From: an uncultured Lachnospiraceae bacterium
GTDB lineage: Bacteria; Bacillota; Clostridia; Lachnospirales; Lachnospiraceae
DNA length: 64,000 nt
Direction of reading: 5' to 3'
Assembly: GCA_902779575.1 (NCBI GenBank)
Contig: CACZBW010000013.1
Coordinates: 1-64,000, forward strand
The notes beneath the pieces are model-generated. The model was not told the origin of the DNA and made no database searches. It saw nothing but the letters and a program-made list of their open reading frames with translations. Position 1 is the first letter of the stretch, and every line of letters begins with the position of its first letter. The position numbers and the translations under genes were made by a program. This document shows, in pieces, positions 25,095 through 34,000 of the stretch.

Positions 25095-26618
25095 ATGATT
25101 ACTTATGACATGCGTGATCTTGCAGATGAGTCTTTATATGAATATTTATACCGTAAGATCAGGGAGGATATCCTGGCCGGGCGGCTGAAAAAGGGAGAGC
25201 GGATGCCCTCCAAGCGGAGTTTTGCCAAAAATCAGGGGGTAGCCGTCATAACGGTGGAGAATGCTTATTCGCAGCTGGTCGCGGAAGGCTATCTGTATTC
25301 CGAGCCGCGCCGGGGCTTTTTTGTCTCTCAGATCGATGAGTCTCTGAGGCTGCCGCAGACTGCGCCCCTGAAGATAGAGAGTGAGGAGGTGAAAAGCGCC
25401 GGAGACAGCATCGGGGAGGAGGCAGGCCTGCCGGGCATTTCCGGGTCGGAAGCCGTACCGGCCGCCGCGGCAGGGAGAGAGAAGGGAACAGAGCCCGGTC
25501 CGCCGGGCGGACTGCCGGAGATTGACCTGGCGCAGAGCAGGGTTTCACCGGATACATTTCCCTTCAATACCTGGGCAAAGCTGCTGCGCGAAATTCTTCA
25601 GACGAAGCGGCATGAGCTTCTGGAACCTGCCCCCGGAGCGGGAATTATGCCCCTGCGCGCCGCAATCGCGGCTTACCTTCTGCAGTATCTGAATCTGCGT
25701 GTGTCCCCGGATCAGATCATCATAGGAGCCGGGACGGAATATCTGTATGCCCTGCTGATCCGCCTTCTGGGGACCGAGCTTGTCTACGCGGTAGAACTTC
25801 CCGGATATCCGAAGACCGGGCGAATCTATGAGAGCAATCAGGTTTCCGTAAAATATATACCGATGGATGCGTCCGGCATCTGTGTGGATGCCCTGCTGGA
25901 AAGCGGAGCGGACGTCGCGCACATTTCTCCTTCCCACCAGTTTCCGACCGGCGTCACCATGCCGATCGGACGCCGGAGCGAGCTTCTGTCCTGGTGCAGG
26001 GAATCGGAGACCCATTTTCTGATAGAGGATGACTACGACTCGGAGTTCCGCCTTTCGGGGAGGCTGATCCCGCCGATCATGAGCATCGAGGACCGGGGGA
26101 GAGTGATCTACCTGAATACTTTTACCAAAAGCCTGGCGTCCACGATCCGGATCTCCTATATGGTTCTTCCGCCCGCGCTGCTTCAGCGCTACAGGGAGAA
26201 ACTCGGCTTTTATTCCTGCACGGTCCCGAGCTTCGAACAGTATGTTCTCGCGGAGTTTATCCGGAGGGGCTATTATGAAAAGCATATCAACCGTATGCGG
26301 AATTATTACCGCCAGAAGCGGAACCGCCTTCTGCACGCGATCAGCACAAGCCGCCTCAGGACCCGGACTTCCGTGAGCGGGGCGGAAGCGGGCCTCCATT
26401 TTCTGCTGTATGTAAAAAGTGAAAAAACGGAAGCGGCCCTTACAACCCTGGCCGCGGCGCAAGGCGTCAGGGTTTACGGCCTGTCCAGCTACATGGCCGG
26501 CGGGGACCGGGAGCTGAGGGAACGGTGGCCGGAGCCCTGTATGGTCGTGAACTATCAGGGGCTTTCCAATGAGGCGGTAGACGCGCTCCCGGAGCTTCTG
26601 GGGAAAGCGTGGTTCTGA
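25095..26618 (+). CDS. pdxR: MocR/PdxR-type transcriptional regulator (GntR + aminotransferase domain)
   Basis: A 507-residue chimeric regulator. Residues 10-75 are a GntR winged helix-turn-helix; a long Ala/Gly/Glu-rich linker (about 85-150) follows, then a class I aminotransferase-like domain with the PLP-binding lysine K345 in NTFTKSLASTIRIS and IEDDYDSEFR. MocR proteins sense PLP through this domain. Divergence from the B6 kinase (262 bp apart) strongly suggests the PdxR job: controlling vitamin B6 salvage. The linker is longer than usual. Alternative: another MocR subgroup regulating amino-acid genes. The MFS gene downstream might also be in its circuit. Confidence 0.85.
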   Translation: MITYDMRDLADESLYEYLYRKIREDILAGRLKKGERMPSKRSFAKNQGVAVITVENAYSQLVAEGYLYSEPRRGFFVSQIDESLRLPQTAPLKIESEEVKSAGDSIGEEAGLPGISGSEAVPAAAAGREKGTEPGPPGGLPEIDLAQSRVSPDTFPFNTWAKLLREILQTKRHELLEPAPGAGIMPLRAAIAAYLLQYLNLRVSPDQIIIGAGTEYLYALLIRLLGTELVYAVELPGYPKTGRIYESNQVSVKYIPMDASGICVDALLESGADVAHISPSHQFPTGVTMPIGRRSELLSWCRESETHFLIEDDYDSEFRLSGRLIPPIMSIEDRGRVIYLNTFTKSLASTIRISYMVLPPALLQRYREKLGFYSCTVPSFEQYVLAEFIRRGYYEKHINRMRNYYRQKRNRLLHAISTSRLRTRTSVSGAEAGLHFLLYVKSEKTEAALTTLAAAQGVRVYGLSSYMAGGDRELRERWPEPCMVVNYQGLSNEAVDALPELLGKAWF

Positions 26619-26630
26619 GTGTTAAGGCGC

Positions 26631-26669
26631 TCATCTTTTTTCAGCTTTAAAACGGAAAAAGATGATTTT
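26631..26669 (+). terminator. probable terminator after the MocR gene
   Basis: TCATCTTTTT (26631-26640) pairs with AAAAAGATGA (26656-26665), followed by TTTT. The stem is AT-rich but perfect over 10 bp. Confidence 0.45.
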
Positions 26670-26695
26670 GCCCGCACCGGTGCGGATGCTATAGT
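26668..26695 (+). promoter_or_regulatory. MFS gene promoter with a perfect palindrome in its spacer
   Basis: TTGCCC (26668-26673), 16-bp spacer, TATAGT (26690-26695). The spacer region contains CCGCACCGGTGCGG (26672-26685), a perfect 14-bp palindrome, exactly where a repressor of TetR or MerR type would bind. A second possible promoter (TTAACA 26714-26719 / TATACT 26738-26743) is too close to the start to leave room for the ribosome site. Confidence 0.6.
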
Positions 26696-26759
26696 AAATC
26701 ATGGAAACGGCTGTTAACAGGAAAATGTGAGAGACAATATACTACGAGGTTAGATATTT

Positions 26760-27914
26760 ATGCAGAAATACGGTAAAGGCAGACTTTATATTTCCATTGC
26801 GGCGATCTCTTTTATCCAGGGACTGCAGTTCTGCGTTTCTCCCGTGCTGGGGGATATCCAGGCGCATTATCCGGATGTCAGCGTCAGCCTGGTACAGATG
26901 CTGATCACGGCGCCGGGGCTTTTGTCCATGCTGGTGTCTCTTGCCTCAGGCTGGCTTGTCCTGCGGATAACAAAGAAGCAGCTTCTGATTTTCGGAGCTC
27001 TTGTTGCGGGCGTCACAGGATTTATGCCTTTCCTCAGCGACAGCTTTACTTTGCTCTTTGTCTCCAGGACCCTGTTCGGCGTCGGGCTGGGAATCGCGAC
27101 GACCATGAATGTGGCGGTGGTAGCGGAGTTTTTCGAAGGCCAGGAAAGGGTCAAAGCCATGGGCTTCCAGGCGGCCAGCGTCGGAGCCGGAATGGTTGTC
27201 GCCACCACCTTTGCGGGGCTTCTGGGAAGCAGGGGCTTCAGGAACGCCTACTATGTCAATGTGATCGGCTTTATCTGCATGATCCTTCTGCTGGTTTTCC
27301 TTCCGGAAACGGGAGTGGCGAAGGAGACGAATACGGAAAAGGTCCGGCTGAACCGGAAGGTTTTGATCATGGATCTGTTCGCGCTGCTGGAATTCCTGTT
27401 CCTGATCACCTTTACCACGAATATTGCCATGCATCTGGCCGGCAGCATCGCGGGTAATACTTCCGTATCCGGAATCCTGACAGGCCTGTTTTCCGGTTCC
27501 CAGATTGTGGTCGGGCTCATTCTCGGGGCGATCACGAAGATCACGAAGAAATATACGCTTCCTGCGGCCATGCTCAGCTTTTCCGTCGGGGCGGTGCTGC
27601 TGGTGCTTTTCCCGTCCAATGCGGTCATGCTTGGGATCGGCGCGGTGTTCTGCGGATTTTCACAGGGAACTTTCATCCCGACCGCGGCGACCTTTCTCTC
27701 CAATCATGTGGCGCCCGTCGCCACGGCGCTGGCTTCCGCAACCCTGACCGTGGCCATGAATACCGGTCAGCTGCTTTCGCCGTTCGCCCTGAACAGCCTG
27801 TCGAAAGCCTGCTTCGGGGATGTTACCACCAGAGGCGTCTATATCCTCGCAGCCTGCGGCATGACTCTGTCGGCTGCTGCCATGTTCTGCTGGAGAAAAG
27901 CTTCTGAGGACTGA
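26760..27914 (+). CDS. MFS transporter
   Basis: A 384-residue major facilitator superfamily protein with about twelve hydrophobic helices. SRTLFGVGLGIATTMNVAVVAEFF corresponds to the helix 4-5 region of drug/proton antiporters, and a short central loop separates two halves. Likely an exporter of a small molecule; the substrate is unknown. GAGGT lies 9 bp before ATG 26760. It is transcribed alone from a promoter carrying a palindromic operator candidate, 3' of the MocR regulator. Confidence 0.9.
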   Translation: MQKYGKGRLYISIAAISFIQGLQFCVSPVLGDIQAHYPDVSVSLVQMLITAPGLLSMLVSLASGWLVLRITKKQLLIFGALVAGVTGFMPFLSDSFTLLFVSRTLFGVGLGIATTMNVAVVAEFFEGQERVKAMGFQAASVGAGMVVATTFAGLLGSRGFRNAYYVNVIGFICMILLLVFLPETGVAKETNTEKVRLNRKVLIMDLFALLEFLFLITFTTNIAMHLAGSIAGNTSVSGILTGLFSGSQIVVGLILGAITKITKKYTLPAAMLSFSVGAVLLVLFPSNAVMLGIGAVFCGFSQGTFIPTAATFLSNHVAPVATALASATLTVAMNTGQLLSPFALNSLSKACFGDVTTRGVYILAACGMTLSAAAMFCWRKASED

Positions 27915-27961
27915 GCCGGGCTGAATTATAAGTTGTCTGAATTGTATATGGTATATGATCC

Positions 27962-27998
27962 GGGTCGGAAAGGGGCGCGCTCTTTTCCGGCCCTTTTT
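27962..27998 (+). terminator. terminator of the MFS gene
   Basis: GGTCGGAAA and TTTTCCGGCC form an imperfect GC-capped stem over a GCGCGC-containing loop, followed by CTTTTT. Confidence 0.75.
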
Positions 27999-28038
27999 GC
28001 ATACACCTGCCTGTACCGCCCCACAGTGGGCAAAAGCA

Positions 28039-28067
28039 TTGCGCGGAAATAGTAGAAGTGGTATAGT
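28039..28067 (+). promoter_or_regulatory. promoter of the trkA-trkH-AAA operon
   Basis: TTGCGC (28039-28044), 17-bp spacer, TATAGT (28062-28067). The leader is about 60 nt, too short for a c-di-AMP riboswitch. Confidence 0.65.
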
Positions 28068-28135
28068 AGGGTTGATTTTTTATGACCAAATGGACCCTGA
28101 TACAGGTATGCGGCAGGGGCAGGAGGGAGGGAAAG

Positions 28136-29494
28136 GTGAAGATTATTATCGTAGGCGCAGGCAAGGTCGGTGAAACCCTTGCGGCAGATCTCAGCCGGGA
28201 AGGCAATGACATTACGGTGATCGATAAGGTGGACTCCGTAGTGGATCATGTGTGCGACCGGTATGACATTATGGGATTTGCCGGGAACGGCGCCAGTTAT
28301 TCCGTGCTGATGGATGCGGATATAGAGAATGCGGATCTGATGATTGCGGTGACCGGGGAAGATGAACTGAATCTCCTCTGCTGTCTGATCGCCCGGAAGG
28401 CAGGTCACTGCCAGACGATCGCCCGCGTCCGGAACCCCGAGTACAACCGCGAGGTCAGCTTCATTAAGGAAGAACTGGGACTTGCCCTTATTATCAACCA
28501 GGAGTTTACATCCGCGCAGGAAATCGCGAGACTTTTAAGGTTCCCGACCGCGATCGAGATTGATACCTTCGCCAAGGGACGGGTTGAGCTTCTCCATTTC
28601 CGGATACCGAAAAATTCAATCCTGGAAGGCCTGAGGCTGATGGAAATGCACGACAGGCTGGACTGCAATGTCCTGGTCTGCACGCTTGAGCGTGAGAACA
28701 TGATGATTATCCCGCAGGGCGATACGATCCTCAGAGGAGGAGACGTCATCTCCATCGTCGCGCCTGTGGAGGAGCAGGTCAAGTTTTTCGGCGCGATTGG
28801 TCTCAAGACCAATGCTGTAAGGAACGTCATGATTATCGGAGGCGGCGAGATTGCCTACTATCTGGCGAAGCTCCTTCTGCATTCCGGGATCCAGGTTAAA
28901 ATCGTTGAAAAAGAACTGGGAAGATGCGAGGAACTTGCCGAGCTGCTTCCCCACGCGACCATTATCCACGGGGACGGCAGCGACAGGTCGATCCTTGAGG
29001 AGGAAGGCATCCGCACGGTTGAGGGCTTTGTCTCCCTGACGGGCATCGACGAGGAGAATATCGTTCTTTCCCTGTACGCGAAGGCGCTCGGCGTGCGCAA
29101 GATCGTGACAAAGGTGGACCGGATCGCTTTTGAGGAAGTCTTTGACCGCCTGAACCTGGATACCATGGTATCCCCCAAGCATATCACCGCGGAGCATATC
29201 CTTCAGTATGTGCGCGCCATGAAGAATTCCTACGGCAGCAACGTGGAGACGCTTCACCGCATGCTGGATGACCAGGCCGAGGCGCTGGAATTCCTGATCC
29301 GTGACAATTTCGCCCATGCGGAGATTCCGCTGAAAGACCTGGCCCTGAAGCAGGGCGTCCTGGTTGCCTGCATCAACCGGAAAGGAAAGATCATTCTTCC
29401 GCGAGGCAACGATGTGATCCGGCCCGGCGATACCGTAGTGATTATTACCTCTCTTAAGGGACTGAATGACATCAGTGACATCTTTCAGAAGTAA
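28136..29494 (+). CDS. trkA: Trk potassium uptake regulator TrkA
   Basis: A 452-residue peripheral membrane protein that gates TrkH in response to nucleotides. It is a tandem duplication: two RCK Rossmann domains (KIIIVGAGKVGETLAADLS at the start, VMIIGGGEIAYYLAKLL near residue 230), each followed by a TrkA-C domain. I start at GTG 28136 because GGAGGGAGGG lies just upstream; an ATG 18 codons earlier lacks such a site. Followed by trkH after 28 bp. In other Firmicutes Trk/Ktr uptake is inhibited by c-di-AMP, which GdpP (encoded at 43.6 kb) degrades. Confidence 0.95.
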   Translation: MKIIIVGAGKVGETLAADLSREGNDITVIDKVDSVVDHVCDRYDIMGFAGNGASYSVLMDADIENADLMIAVTGEDELNLLCCLIARKAGHCQTIARVRNPEYNREVSFIKEELGLALIINQEFTSAQEIARLLRFPTAIEIDTFAKGRVELLHFRIPKNSILEGLRLMEMHDRLDCNVLVCTLERENMMIIPQGDTILRGGDVISIVAPVEEQVKFFGAIGLKTNAVRNVMIIGGGEIAYYLAKLLLHSGIQVKIVEKELGRCEELAELLPHATIIHGDGSDRSILEEEGIRTVEGFVSLTGIDEENIVLSLYAKALGVRKIVTKVDRIAFEEVFDRLNLDTMVSPKHITAEHILQYVRAMKNSYGSNVETLHRMLDDQAEALEFLIRDNFAHAEIPLKDLALKQGVLVACINRKGKIILPRGNDVIRPGDTVVIITSLKGLNDISDIFQK

Positions 29495-29522
29495 AGGGCC
29501 GTGAAAAAATAAAGGAGAAGTC

Positions 29523-31046
29523 ATGAATTTTGCAATGATCTTCCGTATCCTGGGCTGGATGCTGCTGTTTGAGGCGCTCTTCATGTCGCCGTCCGTCCTG
29601 GTCGGAGCCGTTTACCGGGAAGGCGATGTGATCTGGCTTCTGTTCTCCATGCTGGTCTGTGCAGTGGCAGGGATCCTGTTCGTGGTGATCAGCCGCCCGA
29701 AGGTGCGCCGCATCTACGCGCGGGAGGGAGTCGTCATCTGCGCCCTGGTCTGGTTCCTGTACAGTATCTTCGGAGCTCTGCCCTTCCGTCTGTCGGGATG
29801 TATCCCGGACATGTTTGACGCAGTATTCGAGACGGCGTCCGGTTTTACAACTTCGGGAGCTTCCATCCTCAGCGATGTTGAAGCGCTGCCCCACTGCATG
29901 CTGTTCTGGCGTTCCTTCACCCACTGGGTCGGAGGTATGGGAATTCTGGTTTTCGTTATGGCGATCGTGCCGCTCGCGGCCGGAGGAAGCGCCATGTTCC
30001 TGATGAAAGCGGAAAGCCCGGGCCCGAGCGTCAAGAAGATGGTGCCCAAAGCCAGCCAGACTGCGAGTATTCTTTACAAGATGTACCTGGTGATTACGGT
30101 GATCGAGCTTGGGCTGCTCCTGATCGGCAGGATGCCCTGGTTTGACGCCTGCTGTCTGACATTCGGTACGGCCGGCACCGGAGGCTTCGGCGTCCTGAAT
30201 TCCAGCGTGGGGAGCTATACGATTTACCAGCAGGTGGTCATCACGATCTTCATGATCCTGTTCGGAACCAACTTCAGCGCCTACTACCTGATCATGCTGA
30301 AGAAGCCGAAGGATATCTTCAAGATCTCTGAGGTCAGGACTTACTACGGAATTATTTTTGCCGCGATCGCCCTGATCACCGTCAATATTCTTCCGATGTA
30401 CGCGAATCTCGGGCTGGCGGTTAAGGACGCCGCTTTCCAGGTCGGATCCATCATCACGACCACCGGGTATTCCACAACGGACTTTGACCTGTGGCCGTCC
30501 TTCTCCAAATGGATTCTGGTTCTTCTTATGTTCTGCGGAGCCTGCGCGGGTTCCACAGGCGGCGGCATAAAGGTTTCGAGAATCCAGGTCGCGATCAAAA
30601 CCATCGCGAAGGAACTGGACAACGCAATCCATCCGAACAATGTCCGCAAGATCAAATATGACGGAAAGACGCTGGAACACAGTGTCCTGCGCGGCATCAA
30701 TGTCTTCCTTGTATCGTATTTCCTGGTGATGGGAGCTTCGATCCTCCTGATCTCCATCGACAATTTCGACCTGGAGACCAATTTCACCGCCGTGGTTGCG
30801 ACGCTGAACAATATCGGCCCCGGCCTTGCCGGAGTCGGACCGGTCAGGAATTACAGCGGTTACAGTGCGTTTTCAACCTGTGTTCTGATTTTTGACATGA
30901 TCGCGGGACGTCTGGAAATCCTTCCGGTACTCGTCCTGTTCTCCGCCCACACCTGGAGAGACGGGGACATGTTCACATACCAGAAGCGGGCATCGAAGTC
31001 CCGGATGGAGACGGAGAGCCGGATTCTGGATGATTTCGATATATAA
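29523..31046 (+). CDS. trkH: Trk potassium uptake channel TrkH
   Basis: A 507-residue membrane channel importing potassium. It carries the four-repeat TrkH fold, with filter-like segments such as ASGFTTSGAS, GTGGFGVLN, TTTGYSTTDF and NNIGPGLAGVG, each with the conserved glycine. SFTHWVGGMGILVF is a family hallmark. AAAGGAG precedes ATG 29523. It is the second gene of the operon; the large TPR-AAA gene starts 15 bp after its stop. Confidence 0.95.
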   Translation: MNFAMIFRILGWMLLFEALFMSPSVLVGAVYREGDVIWLLFSMLVCAVAGILFVVISRPKVRRIYAREGVVICALVWFLYSIFGALPFRLSGCIPDMFDAVFETASGFTTSGASILSDVEALPHCMLFWRSFTHWVGGMGILVFVMAIVPLAAGGSAMFLMKAESPGPSVKKMVPKASQTASILYKMYLVITVIELGLLLIGRMPWFDACCLTFGTAGTGGFGVLNSSVGSYTIYQQVVITIFMILFGTNFSAYYLIMLKKPKDIFKISEVRTYYGIIFAAIALITVNILPMYANLGLAVKDAAFQVGSIITTTGYSTTDFDLWPSFSKWILVLLMFCGACAGSTGGGIKVSRIQVAIKTIAKELDNAIHPNNVRKIKYDGKTLEHSVLRGINVFLVSYFLVMGASILLISIDNFDLETNFTAVVATLNNIGPGLAGVGPVRNYSGYSAFSTCVLIFDMIAGRLEILPVLVLFSAHTWRDGDMFTYQKRASKSRMETESRILDDFDI

Positions 31047-31061
31047 AAGAGGTGAACGTAA

Positions 31062-34000
31062 GTGGATAAAAAAGAATACAACGAAAAACTGGAAGAGATT
31101 AAGGGGCTGATCGCGGCTGAGGATTACAGCAGCGCGGCTCAGATCGCAGATTCCATCGACTGGAAGCGGGTCCGCAACGTTCAGACTCTGGTGATGATCA
31201 GCGAGGTCTATGAAGCGGTTGAGCGCTATGAGGACAGCAAGACCCTGCTTCTTCGGGCTTACCGCAGAAGTCCCGTCGGGAGGACGGTGCTCTACCGTCT
31301 GGTAGAGGTGACGATCAAGCTGAATCAGTTTGATGAAGCGATCGAATATTATTCAGAGTATGTGCAGGCAGCTCCGCGCGATAACAGCAGATATATTCTG
31401 AAGTATAAGATTTACCGGGCGAGGGGTTCCTCTGTTGATGAACAGATCAGCATCCTGAAGGAATACCTGAAGCAGGAGTATAATGAAAAATGGGCTTATG
31501 AGCTTGCGAAACTCCAGATTTCCGCCGGCCGTACCCAGGATGCGCTCAGCACCTGCGATGATCTGGTACTGTGGTTCCACAGCGGGAAATATGTCATCAA
31601 AGCCCTGGAGCTGAAGCGCAGATACGCCCCGCTTACGCCCAAGCAGCAGGAGATCTACGACAGCCGCTTCGATGATGAGGATGCCGCGGAGATCGCGGAG
31701 GAAGGCGACGATACTTCCTATCTGAAGCAGGCGGAAGCCTTCAAGCGCGCAGACCGGGCCGACCAGCAGCAGGAAAAGATCAAGAGCGAGCTCGCAAGGG
31801 ATATCTCCAGAGTGACCAGAAACCGGGAACTGATGGAGAACAATGCGGCCGCTCAGAATCTGCAGCCTGATAAGATGCCTGAGGAAAACGCGGCGCCGGA
31901 AGCGGCTCCTGCCGGGAAATCCTTAACCGGAGCGGCATCTGCGGAACAGGCCATAACGGAACCGGCATTTACAGAAGCGGCATCTGCGGAACAGGCGATA
32001 GCGGAAACGGTATTTACAGAAACGGCTCCTGCGGAACAGGCGATAACGGAAACGGCATTTACCGAAGCGGCGCCTGCGGAACAGGCGATAGCGGAAACGG
32101 CATTTGCCGGAGCGGTTTCTGCCGGAACAGAAGATACGGGAGAGACATTTACCGGAGCGGCTCTGAACGAGGCTGTGCAGGAAGCCGGAGAGAAGGCGGA
32201 AGAAGGTCCCGGCGAAGCAGCTTCCGCCGGGTCAGAAGATGCGGAATCAGCCTTTGGTGAAGCAGTGCCGGGAGCTGCCGGGAATAAGGAATCAGTCCCT
32301 GCCGAAGCGGCAGCTGAAGCTGCCGGGGCCGCAGAATCAGATGCGGCCGGGTTCGTGCAGGATACCGTTTATGCGGAAAACGCAGAGCCGGAAGCAGGGG
32401 AGCAGGCCCTGACAGCTGCGGATCTTTATGCAGAGGAAGCAGAGCCGGAAACAGCTCCGGATCCCTATGCGGGAATCCGTTCGGATTATGACCCGCAGCA
32501 GATGCAGGAAGACCTGATCCAGAGCATGCGGGAGATTGTCTCCGGAGTCGGGGCGCGTCAGGAGGAAGATTCCGAGGAAGCCCGCCTGGATGAGATGATC
32601 GAACAGTCCAAGGAGGACCAGGAAAATGCGGTGGCCGCGCGCGGAGCGGATATGACCTTCCGCGTACCGGCTTCCAGAGCTTCCGCCGAGAGAGCGGAAG
32701 CCTCTAAACTGACGATTGACGATATCCTGCTTGCCATGGGGGAAAAGGGAGACCATGTACGGAAGATCACTTCGCAGGGAAGTGTTCTGCCGGCGGATGA
32801 AGAAGCGCAGATGAACGCCCAGGCTTCCGCCTTCGCAGGCAGCCAGTACGGCATGCGTTCCGGCAATATGGACGGAATGACAGATACCGGAATTGCAGCA
32901 GGAGCTGCGGATGAAAATGTGACCGGCGCTGTAAGTACCGGGGAATTCGTGACTGACGCCGCAGGCGCCGGGGAAAACATGACCGGCGGAGCCGGTATGG
33001 AAGAGGCAGAAGCCGGGGAAGGGGCCGCGATCAGCAAAGCCGCCGCGGAAGAAGCAGCCGCGGAAGCGGCTTTCGGATTCGGCGAAGAGGCCGAGGGAGA
33101 ACCCGCCATTGGGGAAGCCCCCGAAACCGGTGCAGCCGCCGGTCAGGGAGCCTTCGGAATCGGTGCGGCCGACGCGGAAAAAGCTTCTGACCTGGAATCT
33201 TCCACGATTGCTGCAGGCGCAGAAGAGGACGATGCGGCAGGCGCGGCGGAAGCCGCCATAAAAGAAGCTTCCGTGATCGCGGCATCTGTTGTCAGCGGAG
33301 CAGCTGCGGGTGAGGATGCTGTAAAAGAGGCAGCTCTGGCCGCGGCCGCGGAGACAGCAGGCGGAGCGGAGAACAAAGACGGCGCGCAGGGCGCATCCGC
33401 AGGGGCCGGCGTACTGGAATCCCTCTACGGTCTGCCGCCGGTTACAAAAGTTGCTTATACAAAAGAAATCGCGGAGGCGAAGACAAAACAGCTTCCGGTG
33501 GATGAGATCCGGAGGCTTCATGAAGCCTTCCTGATGGATACGCCGGTCAATGAGGCCAGACTTCAGCCGACGGATCCGGTCGGCGGTCCTCTCCCGGAGA
33601 GCGGTCTGACTCCGGACAATGTACAGGAAGCCGGCGCTGCGGCAGATCTTTCCCAGCCTGCGGCGCAGGCAGGCGCCGGTGTACAGGCAGATCTGTACAG
33701 GGCAGCGGGGACTGCGCAGGCAGCAGATCCCGGGACAGCCGGAGCTGCAGAGGTTCAGTCTGATCCGGCGGGCGCACAGATGGCCGGAGCCCCGGCAGAA
33801 GGACAGCCGGCGGCGGAGGCCGCAGCTGCTGCAGCCGGGCAGGACGCGGCGGCGCCTTTCTCCGGGCAGCCGGAAGGAGCTGTTCCCGGAGTGGGAACGG
33901 TGGAAGTGGAGGCTGATCCGTCAGCCGCCGGCCCCCAGATCTACGGCGCGCGCCCGATCCTTAAGGAATACCAGAAGGATCTGTTCCGGGGCTTCCTCGG

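Noticed and set aside
28068-28135. c-di-AMP riboswitch upstream of trkA
   Set aside because: Expected because of the Trk/c-di-AMP link, but the leader is only about 60 nt and shows none of the conserved core.
32337-33521. Antisense frame (394 codons) opposite the low-complexity part of the AAA gene
   Set aside because: Low-complexity GC-rich DNA leaves several frames open; the coding frame is set by the TPR and AAA ends.
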